DNA from: Aliiruegeria lutimaris
Lineage (GTDB): Bacteria > Pseudomonadota > Alphaproteobacteria > Rhodobacterales > Rhodobacteraceae
Length of the DNA: 36,792 nucleotides
Direction of reading: 5' to 3'
NCBI RefSeq assembly: GCF_900099935.1
Contig: NZ_FNEK01000052.1
Coordinates: 1-36,792, forward strand
Shown: positions 1-9,109 of the stretch, one piece after another
Numbering within the stretch: position 1 is the first letter of the stretch
Layout of the letters: each line of letters begins with the position of its first letter
Made by a program: the position numbers and the translations under genes
Notes under the pieces: model-generated
Told to the model about the DNA's origin: nothing
Databases searched by the model: none
What the model saw: only the letters and a program-made list of their open reading frames with translations

Positions 1-1
1 C

Positions 2-325
2 GGGCCACCGGCATTCGTTCGTAGTGACAACGGCCCAGAGTTCGTCGCCAAGGACGTTCGCGCCTGGATCGAGGCCGTCGGTGCCAAGACAGCGTTCATC
101 GAACCGGGGTCACCCTGGGAGAACGGCTACGTCGAGAGCTTCAACGCCCGGATGCGGGACGAGCTGCTCAACCGCGAAATCTTCTATTCACTGAGGGAGG
201 CCCAAATCATCATCGAAGGTTGGAGAAAGCACTACAACACCAAGCGACCTCACAGTGCATTGGGCTACAGGCCACCGGCACCGGAAACCATCATCCAGAT
301 GGAACCAAGGCCGGTCATGCACTAA
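2..325 (+). CDS. IS3-family transposase, C-terminal part (5' end outside window)
   Basis: This is the last 107 residues of a DDE transposase (OrfB type), open at the left edge of the window. The integrase core is clear: SDNGPEF holds the second catalytic aspartate, and about 36 residues later ENGYVESFN holds the catalytic glutamate. The conserved IS3 tail follows ([18 protein letters not shown]). The gene stops with TAA at 323-325. The IS right end probably lies within the next 20 bases, because from about 346 the sequence reads as part of a different, IS5-type transposase gene on the other strand. The element therefore appears to have inserted into an older IS5 copy. The family assignment is firm; the exact IS name is not known. 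Confidence 0.85.
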   Translation, partial: GPPAFVRSDNGPEFVAKDVRAWIEAVGAKTAFIEPGSPWENGYVESFNARMRDELLNREIFYSLREAQIIIEGWRKHYNTKRPHSALGYRPPAPETIIQMEPRPVMH

Positions 326-345
326 CAATCAAACTGGACCAGTCA

Positions 346-597
346 GATCAGGCTACTCAGGCTCGCGACGAACCCTGTGGCTTGACGAAGCGCCATGCCA
401 AAAAGGACTTTGATCGCAAGGAAGGCCTGGATGGCCCCATTACTGTAGGTCTGCTGCCGATCTCGCTTCCCGGATGGTGATGCCTCCCACACCATCACTG
501 GATCGAACCAGACGGTCAGTGACCCACGCTGCCTCAGCGCCCGATTGTAGTCATGCCAGTTCGTAGTCTTGTAGATTGTCTTTGAGGATATGCTTAT
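346..597 (-). pseudogene. IS5-family transposase, N-terminal remnant
   Basis: Read on the minus strand, this stretch translates to the start of an IS5-family transposase. Recognisable blocks are YKTTNWHDYNRALRQRG, SLTVWFDP, then YSNGAIQAFLAIKVLFGMA and LRQATGFVASL. The frame runs into a stop immediately at the junction with the IS3-type element near 346, so the catalytic domain is missing. At the 5' side the expected ATG is absent: the codon in that place is ATA at 595-597. The gene is therefore truncated and probably silent. The matching IS left end seems to continue to about 660, where the minus strand begins GACCTTGTTGCACAAA, typical of these elements. Confidence 0.75.
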
Positions 598-930
598 CCC
601 CGCCAGCTACCACACTGGATTCACGCAGGAACTCCCAAGCGTCCTTTGTGCAACAAGGTCGAAATAAACTTACCTAACGTTAGCAGCGGTTTTTCGAAAC
701 ACAAGGAATTCGTTCCACCGCCTTGACGGGTACGCGGCGAAACCGCACCCGCCTAATGGCGCCAAAAATGCAGGGCGTAATCGGCAAATGCCGTCTCCAG
801 CCATTATCGAAAGTCGCCCCTTCCCCCTCGCCTGCGAGCGTTGGGAATGCGACAGGGGCGCCGCGAAGCGGCGCCCCTGCCCCGCCGCACGGGCCATGCC
901 CGGCGGCGATCCTTTCGTGGCGGTCGCGCA
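598..930. other. Intergenic stretch: IS5 end plus unassigned sequence
   Basis: Bases 598-660 look like the untranslated left end of the IS5 remnant. From 661 to about 850 I see no convincing gene; the open frames on both strands have no recognisable domain and no good ribosome binding site. A strong hairpin at 853-879 is listed separately. Confidence 0.5.
853..879 (-). terminator. GC-rich hairpin downstream of the HlyD-like gene
   Basis: A perfect 12-bp stem (853-864 with 868-879) closes on a 3-base loop. It begins about 50 bases past the stop of the minus-strand HlyD-like gene. There is no T-run after it, so it may be a transcript-end stabiliser or a Rho-associated stop rather than a classical intrinsic terminator. 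Confidence 0.5.
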
Positions 931-2163
931 TCAGTGCCCGCTGAGCACCAGCGTATTCACTGGCAGCAACAAGGCCTGGATACGCAGGATCAACGCATGC
1001 ACGAGCCCGACCGTGTCGACCATGTGCAGGAACAACCCTTCCCAGAAACCGAGATCTTCGTTTGCCAGCTTTTCGTGATTCACCGTGTAGGCATTCACGA
1101 TACATTTCGAGCCGGGCCGGATCCTGTCGGTGGAGCCCTGGTAGATCTCCTCCAGCAGCACCGGCACCGTGCCCGGACGTGCCCGGTCCTGGATGTCGAT
1201 CAGGTTGTCGGAGGGCTTGAACTGCCCGGCCGGAATGAAGGGCATGACCGACTTCACCCGCATTGGAACGATGACAAATGGCAGGGAAAGACAGGTCATT
1301 TCCGCCAGCATCCCCGGCTGGACCACCTGTCCCGCCATCTGGTTGAAGCCCGCTTGGAAATAGCCGTCGGAGACCTGCGGCGGCACGAGCACACCGGCGG
1401 AGCGCATCACCGGATTCACGACATCGCCCGGTTGCAGTGCGAATTGCTGCACGATTCCATCGACCCGGGCATAGACAATCGTCTTGGCAAGCGCCGCCCT
1501 GGCTTCCTCGAGCGCGGCTTCCGCGGTCCTCTGCTTGGCCGGAAGCGCAACGTCGATCTTGGTTTGAACCGCGTCAAGCTGCGCCTGCGCGGCCTCGACC
1601 CCGCCACGACGGGAGTCGACCGTGTTTCCGAGCCGTTCCACCTCGCGCGGGCTGGTCGCGGCGGACCCCTCGTCGAGAAGCTTCTTGCGCAGCTCGTATT
1701 CCTCGACCGCCTGTGTCAGTGCGCCCTGCGCCTGGTTCACACCGCCCTGTGCCGCGGCCAGTTCCGCCTCGGCGGTGACGAACTCGGCCTCCACCTCGGC
1801 GATACGTTGCTCGGCCGTCCGGACAGTCGCCTGCTGGGAATCGTCCTCAAGCGTGAAGATCACCTCACCCGCCTTCACCGAGGCATTGTTCGCGACATGG
1901 ACCTCTTTCACCCGGCCGATCCCCTCCGGGCTGATCGCCACGGTCCGGAAGAAGGAGGACACATCCGTCGTGGAGGGGTGATAGTAAAAAACGATCGTGA
2001 TCAGTGTGACCGTCAACATGATGCAGGTCGTGATACCGACACGAAGCTCATACCAGACAGTGAAAAACGTGATCTCCTCGCCGATCCGTTTGCCCTGAAC
2101 ATGGCGGCGATAGAGGTAATCCGGAAGAATGGTCAGCATCGAGCAGAGGAGGAGTTCAAGCAT
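931..2163 (-). CDS. HlyD/EmrA-type membrane fusion protein (YiaV/YibH-like)
   Basis: The product is a 410-residue periplasmic adaptor anchored by one N-terminal membrane segment (about residues 43-60). It has the split biotinyl-lipoyl pattern of the HlyD family: a first half at about 75-110 (GRVKEVHVANNASVKAGE), a long alanine- and glutamate-rich coiled coil at about 115-235, then a second half (VYARVDGIVQQFALQPGDVV). A beta-barrel and a C-terminal hydrophobic tail follow. ATG at 2163 is chosen because GGGAGGG lies just upstream; a TTG one codon earlier is possible. It starts directly after the stop of the DUF3302-like gene, so the two are co-translated. The pairing matches E. coli yiaW-yiaV and yibI-yibH. 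Its substrate and partner transporter are unknown; none is encoded nearby. Confidence 0.85.
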   Translation of the reverse strand: MLELLLCSMLTILPDYLYRRHVQGKRIGEEITFFTVWYELRVGITTCIMLTVTLITIVFYYHPSTTDVSSFFRTVAISPEGIGRVKEVHVANNASVKAGEVIFTLEDDSQQATVRTAEQRIAEVEAEFVTAEAELAAAQGGVNQAQGALTQAVEEYELRKKLLDEGSAATSPREVERLGNTVDSRRGGVEAAQAQLDAVQTKIDVALPAKQRTAEAALEEARAALAKTIVYARVDGIVQQFALQPGDVVNPVMRSAGVLVPPQVSDGYFQAGFNQMAGQVVQPGMLAEMTCLSLPFVIVPMRVKSVMPFIPAGQFKPSDNLIDIQDRARPGTVPVLLEEIYQGSTDRIRPGSKCIVNAYTVNHEKLANEDLGFWEGLFLHMVDTVGLVHALILRIQALLLPVNTLVLSGH

Positions 2164-2166
2164 CAA

Positions 2167-2589
2167 TCATCCCTCCCGCGCCATGGAGTCGCTGCCGGAA
2201 CTTTCCCCGACATCCACTGCCGCCGCGGATTCGGCCTCTTTTTGGTCGCGGTTTGCGATCTTTTCCAGTGAACGGCTGATCGTTTCGAAATAGCGCTCGT
2301 ACTCGGGAAACTCGATGGAAGCCAGAAGCAGCGCGGCGATCCAGAACAGGTTGTTATGGGTGAACAGCGCCAGCAGCGCGAGAATCGCGACGATCTGCAT
2401 ATGTGTCCGGCCGCGCTGATGCGCCATCTGCTCCGGCAGGGCATGCAGTTTGAAATAGAACAAACCCAACCCAAGGATCAAAAGAATGACAAAGACGACG
2501 ACAACGACATACAGAACGTCGGTATCGCCCGGTGCAGTCATGTAGAATGGAAGATGGGGCGCTCCTTCGGAGCCATGTGTATCTGCCAT
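2167..2589 (-). CDS. Small inner-membrane protein, DUF3302-like (YiaW/YibI-like)
   Basis: This 140-residue protein has two predicted membrane helices, at about 25-46 and 66-90, and a charged C-terminal tail. Between the helices the spacing H-x-L-P-x-x-M-A-x-x-R followed by LFTHNNLFWIAAL resembles the E. coli YiaW/YibI (DUF3302) pattern of H-D-I-P, I-A-x-x-R and LFT...WP/FW. The assignment is by motif and by the neighbouring HlyD-like gene, so it is moderate. ATG at 2589 is favoured, with AGGGGG five bases upstream; the ATG at 2592 is too close to that site. A longer open frame reaches 2793 but its extra residues run through an intergenic repeat and are unlikely to be coding. Confidence 0.65.
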   Translation of the reverse strand: MADTHGSEGAPHLPFYMTAPGDTDVLYVVVVVFVILLILGLGLFYFKLHALPEQMAHQRGRTHMQIVAILALLALFTHNNLFWIAALLLASIEFPEYERYFETISRSLEKIANRDQKEAESAAAVDVGESSGSDSMAREG

Positions 2590-2931
2590 CATATCCCCCT
2601 GATTTGTGTAATTATTATCGCCCATACTCGCATAATAACGGGGCGACTCAAAACCTTTCGAAAATGGAATTCGGGAAACAGAAATGGACGCCCTTTTCTC
2701 TGGCATTCGACTGTTGGCGGGAACGATCCTGCGGATCGTGCCTCCGGCGGGGATATTTTGAGAAAGATGATACCAGGCGACAAAGCCCATCATTTTTCTA
2801 CAAATATCCTGGGGGGAGCGCTCGCAGGAGCGCGGGGGGCAACGCCCCCATTTCCAGCATCCGAAACGCGCTATCCGATAGCAAAAGGGCCACCCTGAGG
2901 CGGCCCTTTCCTGATCGTTTTTCGGGTTGGA
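2590..2931. other. Intergenic stretch between pntB and the DUF3302-like gene
   Basis: This gap holds the paired hairpin repeat (2741-2849) and about 150 bases upstream of the DUF3302-like gene that should contain its promoter. I see no gene and no promoter hexamers good enough to report. Confidence 0.5.
2741..2849. repeat. Intergenic hairpin repeat, copy 1 (paired, inverted halves)
   Basis: Two inverted halves face each other. The left half carries GGATATTTTGAGAAA (2751-2765) and the right half TTTCTACAAATATCC (2795-2809); the pairing extends to about 21 bases with three mismatches across a short spacer. The right half runs on into GGGGGG and then two perfect hairpins, 2818-2833 (GCGCTC with GAGCGC) and 2835-2849 (GGGGGC with GCCCCC). 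Related copies lie at 6673-6784 and 28745-28793. The position, between the pntB stop and the next minus-strand gene, fits a terminator role. Confidence 0.7.
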
Positions 2932-4377
2932 TCAGTTGATCCGCGTCAGCAGGTCGTCGAGGCTCTTCTTGGCATCGCCGAAGAACATACGCGTATTGTC
3001 CTTGTAGAAGAGCGGGTTCTCGATGCCCGAGTAACCCGTGCCTTGGCCCCGCTTCGAGACGAAGACAACCTTGGATTTCCACACTTCCAGCACCGGCATA
3101 CCGGCGATCGGGGAGTTGGGGTCGTCCTGGGCTGCCGGGTTGACGATGTCGTTGGAGCCAATGACGATCGAGACATCCGTTTCCGGGAAGTCCTCGTTGA
3201 TCTCATCCATCTCCAACACGATGTCATAGGGCACCTTGGCTTCGGCCAGCAGCACGTTCATGTGACCCGGCAGGCGACCAGCGACGGGGTGGATCGCAAA
3301 GCGAACCTCCTTGCCCTTGGCGCGCAGACGGCGGGTCAGTTCGGCAACACTTTGCTGGGCCTGTGCCACGGCGAGGCCGTAGCCCGGGATGATGACAACG
3401 CTGTCGGCATCTTCCAACGCAGAGGCCACGCCATCGGCGTCGATGGCAATCTGCTCGCCGGTAACTTCCATCGCCGGTTCACCCGAACCGCCGAAGCCGC
3501 CGAGGATCACCGAGACGAAATGCCGGTTCATCGCCTTGCACATGATGTAGCTGAGGATCGCACCCGAGGAACCCACGAGGGCACCGGTCACGATAAGCAG
3601 GTCATTGCCGAGCGAGAAGCCGATGGCCGCCGCGGCCCAGCCCGAGTAGCTGTTCAGCATCGACACCACGACGGGCATGTCGGCGCCGCCGATACCCATG
3701 ATGAGGTGGTAGCCGATGAAGAGCGCGGCCAGCGTCATCAGGAAGAGCGGGAAGAAACCGCCGGTGTTGAAGTACCAGACGAGACAGACGAGCGAGATGA
3801 TCGCCGCCGCCGCGTTCAGCAGGTGACCGCCGGGGAGCTGCTTGGGCTTGCCGTCGATGGAGCCGGCGAGCTTGCCGAAGGCGATGACGGAGCCGGTGAA
3901 GGTGATCGCACCGATGAAGATGCCGAGGAACAATTCGACCTTCAGGATGTTGATCAACGCGACCGCATCGACGCTTTCAAGCTTGCGCACGAGGGCGGCG
4001 GCGAAGCCGTCCAGATCGTGCCGCGCGGCTTCGTCAAGCTTGAGCACCCGGCCAAGCTCGAAATGGGCATTGAAACCCACGAAGACAGCCGCGAGACCGA
4101 CGAGGCTGTGCATGGCGGCAACGAGTTGCGGCATCTCGGTCATCTGGACGCGCTTGGCGACCACGACACCGATGGCACCGCCACCGGCGATCAGAACCAG
4201 CGAGAGAAGCCACAGGCCGGAGCCCGGGCCGATCAGCGTGGCGAACACGGCCAGCGCCATGCCCACGATGCCGTACCAGACGGCGCGCTTGGCACTCTCC
4301 TGGCCAGAAAGTCCACCCAAAGACAGGATGAAGAGGACAGCCGCGACGATATAGGCGGCAGTGGTAAAGCCTTCCAT
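2932..4377 (-). CDS. pntB: Proton-translocating NAD(P) transhydrogenase, beta subunit
   Basis: PntB forms the membrane and NADP(H)-binding part of the transhydrogenase, which uses the proton gradient to reduce NADP+ with NADH. The 481-residue length is normal. Hydrophobic helices fill residues 1-290, including AAMHSLVG with the membrane histidine (His90) that lines the proton path in this family. The NADP(H) domain III occupies about 300-481, with [10 protein letters not shown] at 332-341 and the [11 protein letters not shown] motif further on. The start at 4377 follows GGAGGGCGAG. It begins 13 bases after the pntA stop, so pntA-pntB is an operon. It supplies NADPH for biosynthesis. Confidence 0.97.
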   Translation of the reverse strand: MEGFTTAAYIVAAVLFILSLGGLSGQESAKRAVWYGIVGMALAVFATLIGPGSGLWLLSLVLIAGGGAIGVVVAKRVQMTEMPQLVAAMHSLVGLAAVFVGFNAHFELGRVLKLDEAARHDLDGFAAALVRKLESVDAVALINILKVELFLGIFIGAITFTGSVIAFGKLAGSIDGKPKQLPGGHLLNAAAAIISLVCLVWYFNTGGFFPLFLMTLAALFIGYHLIMGIGGADMPVVVSMLNSYSGWAAAAIGFSLGNDLLIVTGALVGSSGAILSYIMCKAMNRHFVSVILGGFGGSGEPAMEVTGEQIAIDADGVASALEDADSVVIIPGYGLAVAQAQQSVAELTRRLRAKGKEVRFAIHPVAGRLPGHMNVLLAEAKVPYDIVLEMDEINEDFPETDVSIVIGSNDIVNPAAQDDPNSPIAGMPVLEVWKSKVVFVSKRGQGTGYSGIENPLFYKDNTRMFFGDAKKSLDDLLTRIN

Positions 4378-4390
4378 TGTCTCGCCCTCC

Positions 4391-5965
4391 TTAGGATTTC
4401 TGGAACATGGCGAGCATGCGCCGGGTGACGAGGAAACCGCCGAAGATGTTGATACCGGCCATGAAGACCGACAACGACGCCAGCAGGATGACGAGGAAGG
4501 ACCCCGATCCGATCTGCATCAGAGCACCGACGATGATGATCGAGGAGATCGCGTTGGTCACCGCCATGAGCGGCGTGTGCAGCGAATGCGCGACGTTCCA
4601 GATCACCTGGAAGCCGACGAAGACGGCCAGCACGAAGACGATGAAGTGCTGCATGAAGCTCGCCGGCGCGTAGGCCCCCACCAGCAGAAGCAGCGCCGCA
4701 CTGACGCCGATCAGGATCGCCTGGCTGCGCGTCTGCTTGCGGAATTCCTCCCGCTCGATGGCCAGCTTCTCCTCGCGGGTCAGCTCTTTTACCGGCTCTT
4801 TCGGCTTGGCCGCCGCGATCGCCTGGATCTTGGGCGGTGGTGGCGGGAAGGTGATCGCACCCTCATGGGTGATCGTGGCCCCGCGGATCACGTCATCTTC
4901 CATGTTATGATTGACCTTGCCGTCCTTCTCGGGCGTCAGGTCCGTCATCATGTGGCGGATATTCGTGGCATAGAGCGTCGAGGATTGCGCGGCCATGCGG
5001 CTCGGGAAGTCCGTGTAGCCGACAATGGTCACGCCATTTTCGGTGACGATCTTCTCGTCCTTGACGGTCAGCTCGCAGTTGCCACCGCGCTCGGCGGCGA
5101 GATCGACGATGACGGAGCCAGGCTTCATCATCTCGACCATGTCCTTGGTCCAGAGCACCGGTGCATCCCGGTTCGGGATCAGCGCGGTGGTGATGACAAT
5201 GTCAACCTCCGGGGCAAGCTCGCGGAACTTGGCCAGCTGCGCTTCGCGGAACTCGGGGCTCGACGGCGCGGCATAGCCGCCCGTTGCGGCTCCGTCCGTC
5301 TGCTCCTCGTCAAACTCGAGATAGACGAATTCGGCACCCATGGATTCGATCTGTTCGGCCACTTCGGGACGCACATCGAAAGCATAGGTAATCGCGCCGA
5401 GCGAAGTAGACGTCCCGATCGCGGCCAGACCGGCCACGCCGGCCCCCACGACCAGAACCTTGGCCGGCGGCACCTTGCCCGCGGCGGTCACCTGGCCGGT
5501 GAAGAAACGACCGAAATTGTTGCCCGCCTCGATCACCGCACGATAGCCGGCGATATTGGCCATGGAACTGAGCGCGTCCATCTTCTGTGCGCGGGAGATC
5601 CGCGGCACCATGTCCATCGCGATGACGCTCGCGCCCTTTTGCTTGGCGGCTTCCATCAGCGGCTCGTTCGAGGCTGGATAGAAGAAGGAAATCAGTGTCT
5701 TGTCCGCAGAGAGCAGGCCGATCTCGGACTCCTCGGGCGGGCGCACCTTGGCGATGATGTCGCTGGAGGCAAACAATTCCTCCGCGCTGTTCACGACCTC
5801 GACACCTGCCTCTGCATAAAGCGCGTCCGAGAACCCGGCGGCGATCCCTGCACCACTCTCGATCACGCAATCATACCCAAGCTTTTGAAGCTGCTTGGCA
5901 GAGTCAGGTGTCATCGCGACACGTGACTCTCCCGGGAATACCTCCCGCGGGGAACCTATCTTCAC
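4391..5965 (-). CDS. pntA: Proton-translocating NAD(P) transhydrogenase, alpha subunit
   Basis: PntA binds NAD(H) in domain I and adds membrane helices at its C-terminus. The 524-residue form begins [19 protein letters not shown], the expected N-terminus. The [16 protein letters not shown] loop follows at about 125-140, the NAD-binding GAGVAG at 174-179, and membrane helices after about 420. I chose GTG at 5965 because GGGACGGAG lies just upstream and the protein then starts where the family starts; an ATG further upstream would add an unmatched leader. Unlike some alphaproteobacteria that split PntA into two chains (PntAA and PntAB), this subunit is continuous. Confidence 0.93.
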   Translation of the reverse strand: MKIGSPREVFPGESRVAMTPDSAKQLQKLGYDCVIESGAGIAAGFSDALYAEAGVEVVNSAEELFASSDIIAKVRPPEESEIGLLSADKTLISFFYPASNEPLMEAAKQKGASVIAMDMVPRISRAQKMDALSSMANIAGYRAVIEAGNNFGRFFTGQVTAAGKVPPAKVLVVGAGVAGLAAIGTSTSLGAITYAFDVRPEVAEQIESMGAEFVYLEFDEEQTDGAATGGYAAPSSPEFREAQLAKFRELAPEVDIVITTALIPNRDAPVLWTKDMVEMMKPGSVIVDLAAERGGNCELTVKDEKIVTENGVTIVGYTDFPSRMAAQSSTLYATNIRHMMTDLTPEKDGKVNHNMEDDVIRGATITHEGAITFPPPPPKIQAIAAAKPKEPVKELTREEKLAIEREEFRKQTRSQAILIGVSAALLLLVGAYAPASFMQHFIVFVLAVFVGFQVIWNVAHSLHTPLMAVTNAISSIIIVGALMQIGSGSFLVILLASLSVFMAGINIFGGFLVTRRMLAMFQKS

Positions 5966-6089
5966 GTCTCCGTCCCTTTCGTTCGGATGCAGCCCGGCCT
6001 CAGCCGGACCGCACTTGGCGTTCTCCGAGGCCCTCATCGCACCTCGTATGTACCTTTTCCAGCCCAATCGGCAGGACGCGGCGTTATGC

Positions 6090-6554
6090 TCACAACCAAC
6101 GCCGTGTCTTGCGCGACCATTGTTCGAATTCCGGGCCAAAATCCTCTTTGAGCCACGATTCTTCCTCGTGGATGAAGCGATCGGTGATGACCCACATGAA
6201 AAGCGGCACCAGAACCAGGCTCGGCCAGGCAGACCAATGCAGGACACAGCCCAGCAGAACCATCGCATCGCCGAGATAGATCGGGTTGCGCGAATACGAG
6301 AACACACCGTTGGTCACCAGGAAGCTGGCATGTTTGTGCGGTACGAATGTCGTGTGGTGCTGGCGCATCTGGACCACGGCCACTGCCATCATCAGCAACC
6401 CGCCCCCGATCAGCATCCCTGCGAGCATGTCCGTGACCGGGTGATCTATCGGAGCTAAAGGCATCCGGGTCGCCTGCACCCATGCCAACGCGAGGAAAAG
6501 CAGCAGCCAGAGCGGCGGCAGATCTATCCATTTCAGTTTTGACATGAACGGCAT
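6090..6554 (-). CDS. Isoprenylcysteine carboxyl methyltransferase-family membrane protein
   Basis: A 154-residue integral membrane protein with about four hydrophobic segments. The family's SAM-binding signature is present: [14 protein letters not shown] at 83-96, followed near the C-terminus by [11 protein letters not shown] (about 130-140) and a final basic RRWL. Members of this family (ICMT/PEMT-like) are SAM-dependent methyltransferases in membranes; the substrate of bacterial forms is mostly unknown. The start at 6554 has GAGG seven bases upstream. It lies 124 bases upstream of pntA on the same strand, which may be coincidental. Confidence 0.85.
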   Translation of the reverse strand: MPFMSKLKWIDLPPLWLLLFLALAWVQATRMPLAPIDHPVTDMLAGMLIGGGLLMMAVAVVQMRQHHTTFVPHKHASFLVTNGVFSYSRNPIYLGDAMVLLGCVLHWSAWPSLVLVPLFMWVITDRFIHEEESWLKEDFGPEFEQWSRKTRRWL

Positions 6555-6672
6555 ATCTGCCCTCGGAAATCAGGATTTGGCGTATGATAGCGATACCATT
6601 GCCAGCCGCAAGCGGCAGAACGTCTCTCTTGCACGCCCGTTTTGCGCCAATTCAACGGTTGAAGGAGGCGCT

Positions 6673-6784
6673 GCCCCCGCGCCTTCGGGCGCTCCCCTGG
6701 GATATTTCCCGTCAGAAGAAGTCTGGCAGATACCTGACTTCTTCTGTCTCCAAATATCCTGGGGGTTCGGGGGTGAAACCCCCA
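6673..6784. repeat. Intergenic hairpin repeat, copy 2 (paired, inverted halves)
   Basis: The left arm at about 6694-6723 and the right arm at 6736-6765 are inverted copies matching at roughly 24 of 30 positions, separated by about 12 bases. The right arm has the AAATATCCTGGGGG core and is followed by a perfect GGGGGT/ACCCCC hairpin at 6769-6783. A GCGCC/GGGCGC hairpin flanks the left arm. The element begins 28 bases past the stop of the minus-strand MBL-fold gene and probably ends its transcript. Confidence 0.7.
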
Positions 6785-6811
6785 AGCCGTTCAGCCTGTT
6801 CGAGCCTGGAC

Positions 6812-7771
6812 CTATTCGAACTCCATCTCCTCATAGACTCGTCCGGCGTTTTTTGTTGCAAGTTCCTCGAAGGTATCCAGGTTTCGATACGCCTCCTGAT
6901 CGACGTAGTAGGCATCCGCGAGGTCGCCGCCATTTTCGAGATGTTCAGCAATCTTGCCGCGCAGATGCACAAGGTAGTCATGCGTGTAGCGGCGCACCTG
7001 GTCCATATTGGTCGGATGGCCGTGGCCCGGGATGACATAGGTCGCGTTCAGAGGTTCGAACTCGTTCTCCCAGGTCTCGATCCACGCGCTGGTGATCGTG
7101 TCCGCGAAGATCGGCAACATCCGCTCGTGAAAGGCGATATCGCCTGCTATCACCAGCCCCTTCTCGGGCAACCAGACCTGCGTATCGCCAGGCCCATGCG
7201 CCGGACCGAGATGCAGAACCTCGATCTTCGTGTCGCCCATCGAGGCGTCGTAGCTGTCCTCGAAGGTGATGGTCGGTCCCTGGATCTCGGTGCCCTCGGC
7301 CTTGTCCTTGCTGTAGCCGACCATGCCGTCGAGAATCTGCTGGCCGTATTCCTCGACCTCGTGTGCCGCATCGACATGGCCGAGAATCGGAACGCCTTGC
7401 GCCGCCCAGTAGGAATTGCCCAGAACCGCGTGGCCCTGCCCGTTCTCGTTGATGACCAGTTTCACCGGCTGATCCGTCACCGCCTTGTTCTCGTAATGCA
7501 GCGCTTCGGCCAGAATCGCGGCCGCGCCACCGTTGATCACGACCACCCCTTCAGAGGTCACTATGAAACTCAGGTTGTTGTTATGGCCGGAGTTTTCATA
7601 TGTCGGCGGCGCCGTGGCACCGATCGCGGACCAGACGCCGGGAATGACTTCGTACGGTTTTGAATAAAGCGGGCATTGCGGGTACTGATCGGTGATGTCT
7701 TCGCTCGCCCACACGGCAAGGGGTGCAGCGGCGAGCGCCAAGGCCATTGTGATCGGTGAAATGCTGTACAT
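6812..7771 (-). CDS. Secreted MBL-fold protein with substituted metal-binding motif
   Basis: The 319-residue product starts with a signal peptide (about 1-22, ending AVWA), so it should be exported. The body is a metallo-beta-lactamase fold of the SoxH/quinoprotein-associated type. Later motifs are intact: PAHGPGD at 190-196, VIAGDIAFHE at 207-216 and PGHGHPTN near 250. The first and defining metal motif, normally H-x-H-x-D-H, instead reads NENGQGHAVLGN at 108-119, so most of the usual zinc ligands are replaced. The usual aspartate strand before it is VVVINGG. The start at 7771 has GGGAGG seven bases upstream. It is transcribed divergently from kynureninase. Metal content and substrate cannot be predicted. 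Confidence 0.85.
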   Translation of the reverse strand: MYSISPITMALALAAAPLAVWASEDITDQYPQCPLYSKPYEVIPGVWSAIGATAPPTYENSGHNNNLSFIVTSEGVVVINGGAAAILAEALHYENKAVTDQPVKLVINENGQGHAVLGNSYWAAQGVPILGHVDAAHEVEEYGQQILDGMVGYSKDKAEGTEIQGPTITFEDSYDASMGDTKIEVLHLGPAHGPGDTQVWLPEKGLVIAGDIAFHERMLPIFADTITSAWIETWENEFEPLNATYVIPGHGHPTNMDQVRRYTHDYLVHLRGKIAEHLENGGDLADAYYVDQEAYRNLDTFEELATKNAGRVYEEMEFE

Positions 7772-7915
7772 GAATAGTCCTCCCGGCTGCACATATTCCG
7801 ATATCGGAATGCAAAGTCCAGACAATTCCTGTTGCAGTTCAGTCCCGAAGGCTTCCGCTCTGGCCTCCGCCGCGCGGTTCTGCCAAACCGGCATCAAGAC
7901 CAACGGAGCCTGACA

Positions 7916-9109
7916 ATGACCGATTTCGCCTGGACCAGAGACCAGTTCCACTTGCCCGAGGGTGTGATCTATCTCGACGGAAACTCGCTCGGACCGATGC
8001 CCAAGGCCACGCCCGCCCGTGTGCAACAGGTGATGGAGCCCGAGTGGCGCGACCAGTTGATCGGCGGTTGGGTTGGCGCGGGCTGGCACTTGGCGCCGGA
8101 ACGTCTCGGCGACCGGATCGCGGCAATGATCGGCGCCGAAGCGGGGCATGTCGTGGTAGGCGACACGCTGTCGATCAAGATCTACCAGGCGCTGGCCGCC
8201 GCGCTCGCCCTGCGCCCCGACCGGCGGGTGATCCTGTCCGATACCGGCAATTTCCCTTCCGACCTCTACATGGCGCAGGGGCTGGCACACACCTTGGGCA
8301 ATGGCACGCGATTGAAGACTGTCGCCCCCGAAGACGTCGCGGAGCATATCACCGACGAGGTCGCCGTGCTGATGCTGACGGAAGTGGATTACCGCACCGG
8401 GCGGCGTCACGACATGAAGGTCCTGACCGCGAAAGCACATGAAGTTGGCGCGATAACCGTTTGGGATCTTGCGCATTCTTTCGGCGCCCTGCCGGTGGAT
8501 CTGGCAGGATGCGGCGCCGATTTCGCCGCCGGCTGTACCTATAAATACATCAATGCCGGCCCCGGCGCCCCGGCCTTTATCTATGTCGCGCCCGAACATG
8601 CTGGCCGCGCCTGCACCGCGCTGCAAGGCTGGCAAGGGCACGACGCACCCTTTGCCTTCGAGCAGGACTACCGCCCGGCCACCGAAGTCGTCCGCATGCG
8701 CGTCGGCACCCCGCCGGTGTTGCAACTCGCCGCGCTGGAAGCCGCGCTGGACATCTGGGAGCAAGTCGACATGAACGACATTCGCGCCCGATCCATCGAA
8801 CTTTGCGAGCGCTTCATTGCCGGGGTTGAAGAAAGCTGCCCGCAGCTTCGCCTGGCCTCGCCGCGGGATGCCGCGCAGCGCGGCAGCCAGGTCTCCTTCC
8901 ATTTCGAAGAGGGCTACGCCGCCATGCAAGCGCTGATCGCGCGCGGCGTGATCGGCGATTTCCGCGCGCCCGACATCATGCGCTTCGGCTTCACCCCGCT
9001 CTATATCGGCCCCGAGGATGTGGACCGCGCGGTGGAGATCCTTGCCGAAATCATAAACTGGGATCTCTGGGATCGCCCGGAATACAAGGTCAAGGCGATC
9101 ATCACGTGA
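7916..9109 (+). CDS. kynU: Kynureninase
   Basis: This is a 397-residue PLP enzyme of fold type I that cleaves kynurenine to anthranilate and alanine, or 3-hydroxykynurenine to 3-hydroxyanthranilate. The sequence shows YLDGNSLGPMPK near the N-terminus, NFPSDLYMAQG at about 112-122, WDLAHSFG with the cofactor-contacting aspartate at 184, and the PLP lysine in CTYKYINAGPGAPAF (Lys210). The start at 7916 has GGAG upstream and gives the family's usual N-terminus. It overlaps the following acetyltransferase gene by four bases. No tryptophan dioxygenase or formamidase is in view, so the pathway's earlier genes are elsewhere. Confidence 0.95.
   Translation: MTDFAWTRDQFHLPEGVIYLDGNSLGPMPKATPARVQQVMEPEWRDQLIGGWVGAGWHLAPERLGDRIAAMIGAEAGHVVVGDTLSIKIYQALAAALALRPDRRVILSDTGNFPSDLYMAQGLAHTLGNGTRLKTVAPEDVAEHITDEVAVLMLTEVDYRTGRRHDMKVLTAKAHEVGAITVWDLAHSFGALPVDLAGCGADFAAGCTYKYINAGPGAPAFIYVAPEHAGRACTALQGWQGHDAPFAFEQDYRPATEVVRMRVGTPPVLQLAALEAALDIWEQVDMNDIRARSIELCERFIAGVEESCPQLRLASPRDAAQRGSQVSFHFEEGYAAMQALIARGVIGDFRAPDIMRFGFTPLYIGPEDVDRAVEILAEIINWDLWDRPEYKVKAIIT

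Noticed and set aside
841-2271. 476-residue open frame on the plus strand
   Set aside because: It is antisense to the HlyD-like gene and shows no family motif.
3043-4428. 461-residue open frame on the plus strand
   Set aside because: It mirrors pntB on the other strand and has an implausible composition dominated by D, E, H and R.
4361-5926. Long open frame on the plus strand opposite pntA and pntB
   Set aside because: Its composition is rich in D, R, H and G with no domain, and the opposite strand is clearly pntA. It is a high-GC antisense shadow.
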